Shown here piece after piece: positions 22,037 to 35,551 of a stretch of DNA of 64,000 nucleotides (position 1 is its first letter; each line of letters begins with the position of its first letter). Source of the stretch: Kryptolebias marmoratus (lineage: Eukaryota; Chordata; Actinopteri; Cyprinodontiformes; Rivulidae); the NCBI RefSeq assembly GCF_001649575.2, contig NC_051433.1:20081516-20145515 (forward strand), read 5' to 3'. Made by a program: the position numbers and the translations under genes. The notes beneath the pieces were generated by a model. That model saw nothing but the letters and a program-made list of their open reading frames with translations, was not told the DNA's origin and ran no database searches.

Positions 22037-25000
22037 TTAGGTCAGCCTCTTCCTTAAAAGCGGGGAAACAAAATTGTCAGGACATACAGTTTGTGGAAGA
22101 AAATTTAATAATTATTTTAATTATAAATGGGGAAAAAATTTATTAAAAGAAAAGAAAACAGGCTCTTTTTCAAGCTTTCTTTCAAATTTTGGACTTACTT
22201 CACAAAGTGGTGGTGGCATTTTTTGGAGAGTCCTGTTGGTGAAACGAAAAAAACAGTCAAAGGGAAATGTGTCGTTTAAAACTAAAACATAATTTTTAAA
22301 TTGCTATTCGGCTGCGGCATGCACGTCACAAATCTGTGCAACCAGAGCGCTCGTCCCAGCCTGGTTTTGTGTGACCTGCTGCGATGCGCGGCAACGCTAC
22401 TTACGGCTGAAGTAATACAGCGTGCAGAGAAGACCCACGGCCAGGCCCGCGACGAGGCCCACCAGAGGCCACAGAACCAGGGAGTGACAGCCATCTGGAG
22501 CCAACACAGAAAACATTGGGTCTGTTAGACGTCACGCATCGTTCAGTTGGGGTCTTTCGTCAGTCCGGCTGCACGGTCCGGTCTTCCGCTACACCCTGGC
22601 AGTGCTTTGACCCAACACGCCTTCATGCACCAGTGCACACTGAGAGAGCAAAGAGTTTATACGCCTTACACATGAAGCCCAGAAGACCCGTGAAAAAACT
22701 CTGAATCACGTACCCCGTGGACGCTTCTGCGACGAACAGGGACACACCTTCGGTTTGGGTGGGAGCTTCTTGGGTGGAGGTGGTGGTGGTGGAGGGGTCT
22801 CTGCCAGGTAAAACACCAAAGAGCCATGAAGACAAACAGCAGCGGAGCAAGTTTCATGTTTGCATCTTTAGATTGGTTTTATTGGCTCATCAGTTCGGCC
22901 AGCGGACTAAATTTCTTCTAACGTCTCAAAGTTTCTGCTCATAGAGGTTAGTTTGCCGAGGCACCACGTCTGATATTCATTGATGAGAAATATCTAAGTT
23001 ATTCTGTGCCGGTCCATTGCCATTTATATAAAATAGAAGCACCAAAAAGTCCAAATGGAAGGAGATCCCCACAGTCCAAAGCTTTACGCACACCTGCGCT
23101 AGGTGTTACTTCAGTCGTTTGAAGGGTCCGCTAACAGGACGTAGACGTGCCGCTCACTAAAATGCCGATTAAGTTTAATCTTTAATTTTACAGATCAGTA
23201 GACAGTGGAGTGTGCAGCAGCAGGAAAAGAAGAGGACTTCAGCAGAGAGGTGGACTCAAGTCAAAGTTGATTTGACGAACCTAAATTTGGGTCTTCTTTT
23301 CGAAGTGGCGTATGAACGTGTCAAATAACGTTTTTGATATTATGATTTTTTGTTTTTTTCTCTACTGTACAGCAGATTTAAATGCTACCACTCTAAATTA
23401 ACTGGCCACTTCAAATCCTTTTGACATTTGAATGAATTGATATTAATTTTTTTTCTGATTTCAAAACCCTGCGAATGAAGGACTTGATTTGTGAGCGTAC
23501 TAACCTCCCGGCCGCAGAAATGTCCCGGGGTTGTACATTTCTGTCAAATCTCTGTAGCTTCTCAGGACACAAGAATAAATCCCCGCATCCTCTCTCTTCA
23601 CGTTGAAGATGCGCAGCACAAAGGTCGAGCTGCCCCTCTTGCTGAGTCTAAAACGTTCGTCAGCCACATGCTCGGCCCGGTCAGCGTTGTTGGATTTTCC
23701 CAGAAACTTTACCTCGGCGTTAGCGGGGTCGGTGCGGAACCAGAAGACGTAGTCACAGGTGAAATTACGACAGTCACATTCGATACTCTCAGTGCTGGAG
23801 ATGGCAGGGTAAAGGAGTTTGACGGGATCGTGTAGCAGGATCTGGCTCGAACCTAAGAGTGAAAAACAGACGTATGTTTCAAATTTTAATAAGACAGTTC
23901 CAAACAGGAACAAAAAAAACAACATTTGGTATTTAGGTTTGTTGGATTTCATTTTGGGTCACTGAAACAAGTCAAAGCCCAAAAAGCCAAGAGCTGTGTC
24001 AACACGATTGTAAGAAGGGTTACAAAATCTAACTTTAATGCTCGGCTTGCAGAACATTTTATTCCGCAGCAAGACGAAAGCTGACTGGAACGCGAAGGAA
24101 AAATCAAATCGGGCCTCTGCGAAGATCCAAAACGAAGTAAAACACAATCAGCATGAGGAAAACTCTGTAATCACAAGAAGTTTGGCAAAAAACAAAACAA
24201 AAAACAAAAAAAACTGAACTGTGAGGAAACATCAAACTTCGAGTTTGTGACGTTTTGAAATCGCAGGGAGGAAGATCATTTGAAATGTACGTAAACTTCA
24301 CGGGAGGCCTTCACTGGACAACCTATTTGATCCATTCTCAAAATCAGCTCTTAAAACCAATGTGCGTGTGTTTTTAGGCTACATGTGTAGGAATCGGTAC
24401 ATATTCTTGCTGAAAATAACTGGTGCTTTGAAATATCTAAAGGTGAGCGACAGACTGGGTGCGAAGAGGTAAAGTATGTGTGTTTTGAACACTTATAGAA
24501 CTCACAAATTATGTAACAATAAAGTATGCACCAAAGGAATTGAATAATATATCCATTGAGCTGTAATACACAGTTCCAACACACCTAACAAATAAACACT
24601 GACCGCTACAGTACGAAGACCTAATGTGGAGTAAAAATCAGCTGCTGTATGATTATGGCACAATTTTGTAAATGTTTGGAGCCTATTGTACACATAACGG
24701 GAATGTAATTGCATGATAATATTATATATTACGTGTATTACTGTGAATCTCTAAAAATGTAAATATAAAGGTTGTAAATCTAAAACCAAAGGTTGCGGTT
24801 CGGTTTGCTTGAAGTCCCAGACTCCTACGAGCTCATCGTACTGTCTGGCAAAGGCAGGCCGCGATAAAAGAAGGCACGAAGCGTTAAACAGCAGACCAGC
24901 ATCAGACTGAGCCGATGACGGCGGCCCGCACTGCAGGCCCCTTACGGAGAAACGATGATGGCAACAATAAAGGCGTGCAAAAAAAAAAAAGAAGAACAAC

Positions 25001-25087
25001 AAAAAAACAATAGAAGAAATCAGTGGTCTTACCAAGTGTCCAGGCCGATGCCGTCAGCAAAGTCCACACAAGTCGCAGGGGGATCAT
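22037..25087 (-). CDS. cd8b: T-cell surface glycoprotein CD8 beta chain
   Basis: Partner of CD8 alpha in the heterodimeric MHC class I co-receptor. Coding exons in order: 25033-25087 (start and signal peptide [19 protein letters not shown]), 23505-23852 (V-type Ig domain with IECDC, YVFWFR and DAGIYSC), 22714-22800 (stalk with eight consecutive prolines, then [14 protein letters not shown]), 22405-22494 (membrane span [19 protein letters not shown]), 22199-22232 (tail KKCHHHF) and 22037-22052 (stop TAA). Total 630 bp, 209 residues, normal for the family. The stalk Cys pair probably forms interchain disulfides. The tail has Cys-His-His, so this chain as well as CD8 alpha could contact Lck. The ATATACGTC-type ORFs on the other strand are not supported by splice logic. 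Confidence 0.91.
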
Positions 25088-26179
25088 TTTGTCAAGTCGC
25101 CAGTGTGTTTAAGTGTGTGTAGCTGGAGGACGCAGCTGATACTTTCTGTTCCTGCTGTGTGTCTGTCAGAGAAGATGGGAGGAACTGTGCTGACATGGCC
25201 CTCAGTCTTCAAGGCAACACCCCAGTGTGACACACACACAGGACCTATCAGATGGGCCCTAACAACCAGGCACAGTGCAGGGGCCAACATGAACACTTCA
25301 TGTACACTTTGAGTTTAAAACTACACTCGGAGCCCGTCAAGCGACCACGAGGGGGCTTTCCGTTGCTCAGACCTGGACCTGAAAGAGCTCTGAGATGGCT
25401 CCAAACGTCAGTGAATAAATCAGCTCTGAGGCACGAAGGCTTATCAAAATAACACATTAACAAGATGAGAGAAATTCCATTAGTTAAAACATGCACAAAG
25501 CAGCAAATTGGCAAAGACAGTGCAACAAAAAAACCCCAAAACAATGCTTGTCAGTCCACTCCTGTAGTGTTTTCTATCACACAGATGGTGACAGAAAAGA
25601 CTGTGGTGATGTTTCATGACTGCCGCCCTGATGCCACATATCAAACAATAAAAAAAGCACATTCCTAAAGCAGCAGCTTGCAGCGCTGTGGTCTCTTCCC
25701 CAGGTGTGTGACCTAGAGTTCGGGGAAGCCAAACTACGTGCAGTTTTACGTGCAGAGCGCAGAAAGGGAACACCGATAAACGGCGCATAAAACTCGGGTC
25801 TGAACACTGATCGTCAACAGAGGGATGGATTAGTGGCACAAGCATCTGTTACAGCTGAATGGCGGTGCAGAAAAGTGGAAACGCTACACGCAGATCTTTC
25901 AGTTCCCTGCTGAAACGATATGAAACAGACTGGAGGCTTTTTTTTTGCTTGTTTGAGTATTTCTGCAAAACAAACTACATCTTCGATCTGTCCTGAAAAC
26001 TGCTTAATGTAAAATCCTGCATTTTTAAGTGAATTTAAACTTTCTTTTCTTTTTTAAATGAGCCAGTAGTTTCTTCATCACAGTCAGTGTTTGTAAAAAG
26101 TTTTCATGAGTTTCTTAGTTGGTAATAAACTGTCATCAAGTCACCTCTTTCAAACAGCAGGAAAAGCCAAACCACCTGT

Positions 26180-26420
26180 GCCAGGAGTGTCGAACTCCAG
26201 GCCTCGCCGCTCCGCCGTCCTGGAAGTTTAGGGTTTTCCTGCTCCAACACACCTGATTCAAATGGTTTAATTACCTCCTCACACAAATCACCAAGTTCTC
26301 CAGAAGCACGTCTATAAGTCATCCATTTAAACCAGGTGTTTTAAAGCAAGAACACATCTAAAACATGCAGGAGATCAGACCCCCCCTCCCCGCCCAAGGA
26401 ACGGAGTTTGACACGTGTGG
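26180..26420. mobile_element. hAT-like MITE, decayed copy
   Basis: Shares CTGCTCCAACACACCTGATTCAAA, in degenerate form, and the TCGAACTCCAGGCC / GGAGTTTGACAC ends with the better preserved copy at 28147-28359. Ends are degraded and no clear target-site duplication is left. Confidence 0.65.
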
Positions 26421-28146
26421 CGTTTCAGATCATCCTCCAGCGACAGACACAAAAATCCTCTGTTTGAAACGAGTTGAGGTGCATGTATCAGCAGTTTCAT
26501 CTGCCAATGGGACAGACGTGTGCTTCTTCTATTTTTCTATTTTTCACTTCACGGATACAGCGTCCTCCAACCTTGAAGCAGAGCTAAAGGGTTCAATCTG
26601 ACAGAGTAGATGCTGTTGGGGAAAAATGTAGTTTTACTCTCGAAAACATTTCCTTTATAGTTTGGTTGTGGAAAGTGATGATCCCTCTTTAAGGAAAAAA
26701 AATTAGCTGTAAAAGTGTTAAATTGAAACAAGTTGTCTACGTGCAGACACATGCCGGTTAAGACACTGCTCACACAAATGTTGGACTTTCTCCACGCGCT
26801 TCACAGCTTTTTACACATTTTAGCTCGACTAAGCAACTCGCCGCAGCTAAAACTCTCAACTCTGAACATTCCAGTTGAAATTGAAAACCCCCCCTCCGCT
26901 GAGAAGCAAAACATCTTTTTGTTTTTTACTCAGAGTTTACGGCGGCCCCGCTCTTCTGTGTTTTATTCAAGTTTGTAGAGAGTATTGTTAAGAATGACTG
27001 CTTCTATGGGCCAGTGTTATTCAAAGAAAACTATTCATTTGTCTTCTGTAAGCCTGCTTTAATAAACCATAATAAAACCACTCAATGACAACCACAAATT
27101 AGGGATTTTTATCTTTCAGCTCAAGAAAAAAAAACAAAAAAAAAACAAGGACCGACAATAACTCCACTTTACTATTTTGGATATAATGCAAAGTACTTCT
27201 GCAGTAATATTTCAAATTTCTTTTAGAAGTTAGGTGAGAATCTGTAGCTAAAGCAAACAGCAAGAGCAACAATGTTGACGCTTTCAATATGATGTATAAT
27301 ACCTGCAGGTAGAAATGGTTCTCTGAGTCTTTTTTGAACCAGAGAAGTGATGCGCGTTTCTACTGCACATCTAAAACCTCGACTAAATGAGATATTTTGA
27401 AATTACAGGGAACCAAAGGAAACTGACAGGGTCGCATTTATTCACCGGCTTGTTTTTTGAGCTGTGACTTTATCCTCCTGTTTTTTCTGAACCCTTTAAA
27501 TAAGTTCCTGGAATCGATCAGTGACAGGTTTGTGTTTGCAGCATTCAAAGACTCGGGGAGACGCCGTAAATCGAAGCGTTACATTGACGTCTGTGGGTTT
27601 GCAGGTGACGAGGACACATTTTAGACACGCGGCACATTTCATTTAGGTCTACATTAAAAGTGAGATGTCCTGCAGTGCTCCAAAATCCTTCCTAAAACTG
27701 AGGATCCTGTAAGCGGTATTTTAGTGTGTGCATGAAAATGTTAGGGCTACAGAATGATCTAGTGGAGGGGGGGGGGGTCTTAAAGTGAGAGGATGTGGGC
27801 AGCCTACAGCTCGACGGGGGGCCGAGGATCTGAGCGAGAAAGGGAACGAGACCACAGGATTCTTTGAAAACAGGAGACCTCAGTGGGGGGGCTTCAGAGG
27901 TGCGCTCTACACATCGCGGAGCTGCGAAGCCTTTGTTGGTCTCTTGCCTCCACGCCTTAAACGAAAAGCGGAGCTGCTTCATCTCTCTGCTTTCATCTCA
28001 TCTCTCTGCTCTCAACATTTGTCACAATGTCACCGTCTATAAACACGTTGTTCATATTCATGTTCGCTGGCGGTTGTTCTGGGTTTCCACTCAGTCCAGA
28101 AGTCTAATGAGGAGTTTAGTCCCGGCTTCAGATTGACACTTTAAAG

Positions 28147-28359
28147 CAGGGGTGTCAAACTCCAGGCCTCAAGGCTCCATCTTCCTGGGAGTTTTCCGCT
28201 TTTCTGCCCAACACACCTGATTCAAACGGATTAATTACCTCCTCACCAAATAATCAGGTTCTCCAGCAGCATGGCAACAAGTCATCCATTTAAAGCAAGA
28301 ACACGTCTAAAACATGCAGGAGAGCGCCCCCCCCCGAGTACTGGAGTGTGACACCCCTG
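28147..28359. mobile_element. hAT-like MITE with near-perfect target-site duplication
   Basis: A 213-bp element starting CAGGGGTGTCAAACTCC and ending GGAGTGTGACACCCCTG. It is flanked by CTTTAAAG (28139-28146) and CTTTAAAC (28360-28367), an 8-bp duplication with one mismatch. It is a different subfamily from 17147-17360: same first bases but different internal TIR. Confidence 0.85.
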
Positions 28360-29598
28360 CTTTAAACCGTCTGAATCTTTAGCAGACTGCAGATTTTCTT
28401 CTCTGTCCTCTCAGCATAACAATCGCTTCTCCAAGTTTCTCGTAGTTTTATGCAAATTCCTGCTGTCACAGCTCTCCTGTTGACATTCGCTTTTGACACA
28501 TTTATGTTGTGCCTGCTTCGTCCGCTTTTAAAATTGCCAAACACAGTTACAGAGGAGTCACTCACGAGACCCCCGTAGTCCAAATTAAACCACGTTTCCC
28601 AAAACCTCAGAGGCGGCCCAAGTCTTTGGACCGCTACATTATTCCAGACACACTCTGACTTCCTTACACAAACTCTGAGTGGATCTGAGTGGGTCCAGAG
28701 GATGATAAGAAGTTTTCAGAAATACTTTGCTTTTCTTGTTTTTCAGCCCCGTCGGATCCTAAAAGCCTGAGTTCACCTCCTCACGTCTGTAAAGAGCTGT
28801 GCTCATTTGAACCCATGCACCTGTATGACCCAAAACATGACATGTGCAAACACACACACATGAACCTGCACACTGTGCACTGTAGATGAAGGAAACGCCT
28901 TTTTTTATGTATCCATTTTATCTGGTGCAATGTGTGCACCGATTTCTTATTTATTGAGCATCATAAAAATAAAAAAAAACAAATAAACAACAACAAACAA
29001 ACAGCGAGGCTGTCTACATCTGTTACTGCTTTCCTTCAGTCTTTGCACCTGTGAGCTAAAACACCCAGGAACCGACGAGGAGAGAAATTACTAAGCTTTC
29101 ATGTCATCATCTTTGGGCTTTCAGTTCCTTCACTGACTGAAGCTCAACATCGCCAACCACAGACGGCTGCAGGGCTTGCAGTCTGTCCGGTTTTCTGCCA
29201 GAAACGCAGCTTCATAATTGGAACAAGCCATTTGAAGGACTTAAAGATACTTCAGGGTGAAAACTAAGAACAACAGTAATATAAACACTGCAGCCAACAC
29301 TGAGTTGTGAGCAATAATTGACAGATAAAAAAAGAGTGTTAAAAGAAAAAAGGAAACTGATTAATCCCCGAACATGCTGCAAAATACAAAATAAAACCAT
29401 GAATTCCTTACTGACGCTGACAAAACAGGGCTAGCCCAGCTAGCATGTTAGAGCACCACCTCTGGGCTACAAGAGGAAATAAATTAAAACTTTAGTGGCT
29501 AATAATATGGCATACATAAGCTGAATACTTGCAGTTTGATAAGGTTAATTTTATGCATGATAATGAAGTCTGACAGACATAACCAGAGGCGGGTCTTG

Positions 29599-29604
29599 TT
29601 TATT
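29599..29604 (-). terminator. zmat1: AATAAA overlapping the zmat1 stop codon
   Basis: The minus-strand sequence TGTTAAATAAAC contains the TAA stop (29604-29606) and an AATAAA sharing its last base. If used, the 3' UTR would be only about 15-30 nt. Other TTTATT sites (for example near 28950) could serve instead. Confidence 0.3.
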
Positions 29605-32600
29605 TAACAGCCCAGAATCGAGTCGTCCCACAGCTTCTCCTCCTCTGTCCTTGTGTCTGCTTTGTCTTTGCTTTTCTTTTTGTCTTTCTTAGATTTAGAT
29701 TTGCTCGGTTGATTGTATCCACTCTCGCTCTGGTCAACGCTGTTTCCAGCCTGTACATTTAGTTGAGTTTCTTCTCTGCTTGCCGTCACGTGCTCTGGCT
29801 GTAACGTCTCTGTAAAGTTCTCCTGCGGACTTTTACCTTCTTTACACCTCTGCTTGCTGGGACTCTTTAGCCTTTTCCTCCGTTCCTCCTCCTCCGACTC
29901 CACAGGTGGTTCTCCTCTCCTCCCCTCAGAGTCATCATCTCTCTCCCTCCTCTGGCGTTTTCTCCTCCTCTCCTCCGTCTCTGCCTCCACATCCCCACCC
30001 TTTCCACCTCTGTCTCTCCTGGGCCTTTGAGTTCTCCTCTTCCTGTGTCTGTGTTTATCATCATCACTGTCACTAGGGTGCGAGCTGTAAGAGGAATTCG
30101 ATGAGCCGCTGTAAGTGGGGGCACTTGAGAATCCCGGGTGCTGCTCACTGTCTGGGGGAACCCTGGAGAACTGAGTGGAACCCGAGCACGGGAGGGTCAG
30201 AGGAGGGCGGGCGTGATCCGAGCTCTGGGAGGGCCCTGGTGGACCCAGATATAAAGGATTTCCTGTTCCAGGCCCGGGAGGAAGAGGACGTTGGTGGTTT
30301 TGTGTAGGGTTTAGCAAGGGTTGAGCTGTTTCTTCCATCTTCCTCTTCATTAATTCTTCCTGCTCCACCTCTTTGTCTTCTTCTTGTTTGCCTTCTTGAG
30401 GAAGAACTTGACTGGTCCTGGGGACGACCCCCCGTGCCTTCTGCGCTTCGATGTAATCTGCCAGCTCATCAGCAAACGTGCTGTAGACTTTAGGCTGGGC
30501 TGTGCAAAGATCGCTCACCTTCTTCTCTCTGCACATGAACGACAACAACAACACAGGACTAGAATGCCTTTCAGTCAAATAAATAATAATAATAATACAT
30601 GAAAGTCCTACTGAACGCCTCAAAGGCCATCTGATTCAAACTTCAACCGTTTTAAAGATTGTCCAGTAGTGATGGACAAAATGATAAAATAATATTAGTG
30701 AAGTAACGGGGTCTGCTTCTTCTTCATTAACAGATCACAACAAACAACATTTTGGTCTCTGCACTGAAACGACCGTATGGTTCAGGTGCTGCTGCTGCAG
30801 CTGGGTCCCAGACGGACATCTGGCAAATACAGTGGCTGATGTGTGGCTTGAAATGGAAAGCAATTTTTAACTTTTCGTTTTGTGCCCTGCTGATTGAAGG
30901 AGCGTCAGCGTTTATATACCGTGGACTTACTCTCAACATGTCATCGTTCACGCCAAGTAATGGAAATGGGATGTGTTGTCACGCCACTTTTCAACACACA
31001 CATAACATTATAGTGGCATTACTGTGGAGGGCATGACACGGCACACCCCTACGCCACACACGTCCAGAGTCAGACATCCTGGGTTGACTTCAAAATCCTC
31101 TTCGTAAATGCCACTAATGTGATCTCCACCATTGGGATTAAAAAGCTCTTAAAATAACCTGAATATGTTGAACCTGTTTCATATTCTCAGGCCTCTCAGG
31201 TGAGTTTTATTCTTACCTGATCTGGTGTTTGTTTCCCTGCAGGTGAGTCTGGTACGTCTCCACAGAGTTTAATTTCACGCCACATATGTGGCACATAAAG
31301 GTGATAGCTGAAGGCAAAGTGAAAAAAAAAAATTGGATAACATTTTCCATATGCAAACAGGTCTTTATCTAAGAACAACTAGACTATAAGTGGCTCTAAT
31401 CAAAACAAACACACCATAGAAATCACACTAACTAGTCTTCTGTATTTTTACCTTTTACCTTTTTCAAATAGGATCAAATCTTAAAGTCTAAAGAGGTTAA
31501 GTAAATGCTGAATAAACTGATTTTTATTCTTATTTAATGTTTTCTTTAATCCATCTAGTGGATGCCAAGTTTTTGTATAAGTTGTTTGAATCACATTGAT
31601 GCAAAAAAAAGGATCTGACTAAATAACTGGCATAAATACAAATACCTACATGTCACTAATTGTCTTTGTGACCACACTGTCATCAGTGAAGTACCGAAAA
31701 GTAAAATTCTAAATGGGCTTTTTGTTGCTTTCTGTTACGTTTAGACAACACCGGTACATCTTTTGAATTTAGTTGCATTCAATTTATCTATAGTCACATC
31801 TTAACGAGCTTTTGTGCTGCGTATAATTTCCTGTTTGGCTCAGATTCATTGTCCCGGTTTACCTTGTTGCCCATCATCTCTCAGCTCCCTGAGCAGCGCC
31901 CGTCTGGCCTGGTTCCTCTGGTGTTTGCGCCCATTGTAGTGCTGCAGGGCCATCTGTGGGTTGTTGAAAGAGGCAACACACAGGGAACAGTACTTGTTGG
32001 GATCTCTCAGGTCCACCTCGGTGCCGCAGGGAGCTGGGGGAAACGGGGGAGGCGAGGCGGGTGTTGGATCCTCCGGGACTGACACCTGTACAGGGTTTTC
32101 GTGATCCTGAACTTGTGAGTTCTTGTCTGTAAAAAACCGGAAGTGATGGAGTCCTGGTAAGTTTGCGTTTATCGTTCATTAAACCGAGCTGCGCAGATGG
32201 CTGAATGAACATGCTGTGAGCAACATTGAAAAATGCACTCACCTGATGGTTGGAGACTTTGCTTACGGAGACTTTTTGCGTGGATTTTGCCTTCGTAGTG
32301 CGATTTTGCCACCACGTTGGAACTAAACACCATGTTGCACAGCTCGCAGAAACGATTTTTATCACTGGGCATGGTACGCTGCAGAAAAAACCCCCCAACA
32401 ACATTAATTTAGCAGGTCATAAAACAGCAAAAGCTCTCTGACACAATAAACAAACTAAACACAAAAAGTAAAAAAATAACACTTTCTGTGTATTGAAGAA
32501 ATTCCAAGGAATTCATACAATCAAGTTCATACTTCTTACAATGACAGTATTATTGTTTTCCTCCTTTCTTGTATCTAAAAAAAAAGGCTGTACCTAACGC

Positions 32601-34988
32601 AAACAGGTACTAACTTTGAATCCTGTGGTCTTTTCCGCTCTCGCAGCTTCAAGGAAAACTCGGACTTTCTGGGCATGTCTTTTCCCCTTCGGCGAGAGAA
32701 CATTATTAAGTGTCGGGTTCAGAAACCTGTCCCGCTGTTCGGCATCTGAGGCCTGGAAATCCCCGTTTACCTCGTAGTGAGCCAGCCGGTGAGATTCAAA
32801 CATCAGCCGAGAGGAGCACAGGTGGCAGTAAGTGTCCGTGAGGAGACCCTTCAGTAAGTCCTCGTCGCGCTTTTCTCCTGGGTGACAGAACGGCGTTTAA
32901 ACAACAACAAAAGGCCACGACAAAATAACAGACACATATTAAATAACATTTAATGGGATTTTTAGTTTGTTCTGCACAGAAAACACTCTAAGAAATTCAA
33001 ACCCATTTCACTTCTTACCATCACGCTTTGAGATGTTTTATCCGTTCATCAGTTTGCAAATTCAACTTAGAAAGTTAAAGGCTGTCTTAGTTTGAGACGT
33101 TATTTTTAATGTTATATTTCCACATAAGAGGTAGGAAACTGCTTCTTCAACACTAACATCCAAGAAGCTTACTCTAATTATAAATATATTAGCTTATAAG
33201 TCCACTCAGTCACATTTCATATATTTGATACCGAAATAGAAAAGACAGCAATAAACTAAAGTGCGCTTTTACTTTCTATCTGGTAAATTAACAAAAATCT
33301 GTGAAAACTGTACTATGACAATAAAACAAAACAGCATGCAGCACAAAAATACACAAAACTGGACATGGCTCATTGGAAACCTGAGATTTCAGACTTTATT
33401 GCCCTCTTTCGGATCATTTAAGGACCCGATTCATGTTCGTTTGTTGCTGACAGTTTTCTTTCCATTCTTGGGAACAGGAAGCAGATCAGCCCATTGCCAT
33501 TTCTGGACAGACACTGATCAGTTTTCAAGACTGATTATGATTTCTGAAAACTTCAAACTTGCATGCAAAATACGCCCCCCCACCACCACCCAATAATCTG
33601 TGCATTCATAACTCATGTTGTTCTTCCTGTCTTTATTTTTACACACTTCACAGATATTACATTAACAAACTTTGAGTCTTTACTTTCATCCTGTAGTCTT
33701 GCTGTTGATAATGCTAATTAGTGCTTCACTAGGTTGCAATCAAAGACTGGAATAACATCATTTTTTTTTTGTTTATTTCCAGTCAAGTTGAAAATCAGCC
33801 ACCAGCCGACTGATTGTTGCATCCCTAATAATAAGTTATTATTAAGACTGGAAATAATTTGATTCACAAATTTCAAAGATTTCCATTCAATATTCAGGTT
33901 TGATAGTTAGGTTTTCTATGTTGAATGTGTATTTCAGACCCTTTGAGAAACATTTAATATGATGTAATAGTACTACATACATGTTTATCCAGTAGTTTTA
34001 CAACTAGTAAAATACTTGCATATTTTCCTGACCTTTCAGTAAAAAGCTACGCTACAAAAATTATCAAAATAAAGTTTTAAAATGGGTTTTAGACAATGAT
34101 TGATGACCCAGACCTGATAAGAACATTTTGTTTGTTTGTTTTTTAAAGCATGCCTAGAGCATAAATTTGATATATAGGATTACATTGACAATGAAATCTC
34201 AAAACAATACATAAAAAATAAAAAATAAAAATTGAAACTGCCCAAAACGTAAATTATCCACTGAAACATTTAAAATAATATACTCTCCAAATGGTAAATA
34301 CATCAGCAGGTAACATGAACAAAGTACTGATTGTGCTGCGTTTTAAAATGACAAAATAGTTTTTATTAACATTTTCATTGTTTTTTCCTTGACTGCTAAC
34401 TTCATCCTGTGAGAAGCCTGTGTTCCTTCACTTCACTAGGAAACCAAGTTTTATTACATCTTTCCATACCCAGGTTTGCTTCTCTATCAGCAGCTTGTTA
34501 TTGTTATCAACATCATTTATATTCTCAGTATTTAAAAGCGATCAAAAACAGCGTTCACCATCTACATTGGGCTACTAGTTTGTGAAAATTTCAGATAACC
34601 TAAACCACTAACACAGATGTTCTGTAAGACTTTATTTGGTTGTTTTTGTTGGGGCCCTAGTTCGCAACAATTTGATCACAAACCAGACACGAAAGACCTC
34701 CCAGCTTTAATGAAACACTGACAGCTTCCTCTTCACCTTACAGCTGTTAGCGTGTTTAGCCAAAAAGCTAACTAGCTCCACGAGCTACTTAGCCAGTTAG
34801 CTAAAAAGCTAACGCTAGCTCGAATCTTTACGTTCCAGTCACAACTCACCTTTAACCAGGGTGCTATCAGTTTTACTGTTTATTACTTTATCAGCACCTA
34901 TGGCAGAAGCCGTATTAAGAGAACCACTATTGCTGCTTTGGACGTCTGACCCCGCAGTTAGCAGTGAGCAGACATTTAAATCCTCCAT
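29604..34988 (-). CDS. zmat1: Zinc finger matrin-type protein 1 (four matrin-type C2H2 fingers)
   Basis: Probable nuclear nucleic-acid-binding protein; the biological role of the family is poorly known. Coding exons in order: 34850-34988, 32771-32877, 32615-32686, 32243-32378, 31863-32126, 31217-31307 and 29604-30528. They total 1734 bp, 577 residues. Fingers: [20 protein letters not shown] continuing to KRHAQK across an intron; [60 protein letters not shown]. The last exon has [17 protein letters not shown], a charged Arg/Lys/Glu region, and the C-terminus [15 protein letters not shown]. This closely parallels the conserved end of vertebrate ZMAT1. I chose the ATG at 34988-34986 because it has A at -3 and G at +4; an in-frame ATG at 35099 has a weak context and would add 37 residues. 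Confidence 0.85.
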
Positions 34989-35545
34989 GTTTTTCCCTAG
35001 CTCTCTGTTTGACGCATGCGCAGTAACGCCATCTAAAGTCGCGCTTTTCTTCTGTTTTATCTTAACACGATCCTCTGAACGACGTTTTAACCTTTTCATT
35101 TAATTATGAAGTTTATAACATTTTATTTAAAATTTTATCTGTGCAAATGTCTCAGTCAAAGCAGGATACGCCTCAGTTAACAATAGTTGTGCAAAACCTA
35201 TTACACACACATACAAAGGATATGTACATATTTAATAGGAGTGACTATTAATTACACAAACAAGATATTAAACACAAAGAACATTTAGAAAAATTGTTTA
35301 CTAATAATCAACAAGAACTACTTCCTCTAAGTGGAATAAACTAATATACACTTGTTTTCAGTTCTTAGTACAGTGTGTTTCTGTCAACATGCACTATTAA
35401 AGTTTTTTTCTGTAATATTACACTAATACAACCCATCAAGTGCATTATTTATCTGCAGCTCTGCTTTTTCACACCTTACATACAGTCCACTCATGAGATT
35501 TATTAACACCACAAATGAGAGGATAAAAAGTATCAAAATAGACAC
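34989..35545. other. zmat1 promoter / gnrh2 3' flank
   Basis: About 550 bp separate the zmat1 start from the gnrh2 poly(A) signal. The part next to zmat1 has several CpGs (GACGCATGCGCAGTAACGCC, an NRF1-like GCATGCGC core). That fits a TATA-less housekeeping promoter on the minus strand. This is inference from base composition and motif only. Confidence 0.4.
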
Positions 35546-35551
35546 TTTATT
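35546..35551 (-). terminator. gnrh2: gnrh2 polyadenylation signal
   Basis: TTTATT on the plus strand (AATAAA on the minus strand), about 175 bp after the gnrh2 stop codon. Confidence 0.6.

Larger units (their letters stand above)
25088..29598. other. cd8b-zmat1 intergenic region
   Basis: Contains cd8b upstream sequence and two MITE copies (about 26180-26420 and 28147-28359) in otherwise unremarkable AT-rich DNA. No coding exon was recognised. Confidence 0.55.

Noticed and set aside
22666..22857. A minus-strand frame [16 protein letters not shown] that looks like a signal peptide near cd8b
   Set aside because: It overlaps the cd8b stalk exon in another frame (His-rich shadow of the proline codons) and has no downstream domain.
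32594..32803. A single continuous frame across the zmat1 first finger starting MFESHRL
   Set aside because: It reads through an 84-bp intron (32687-32770). Splicing joins HYE to GKRHAQK and restores the finger.
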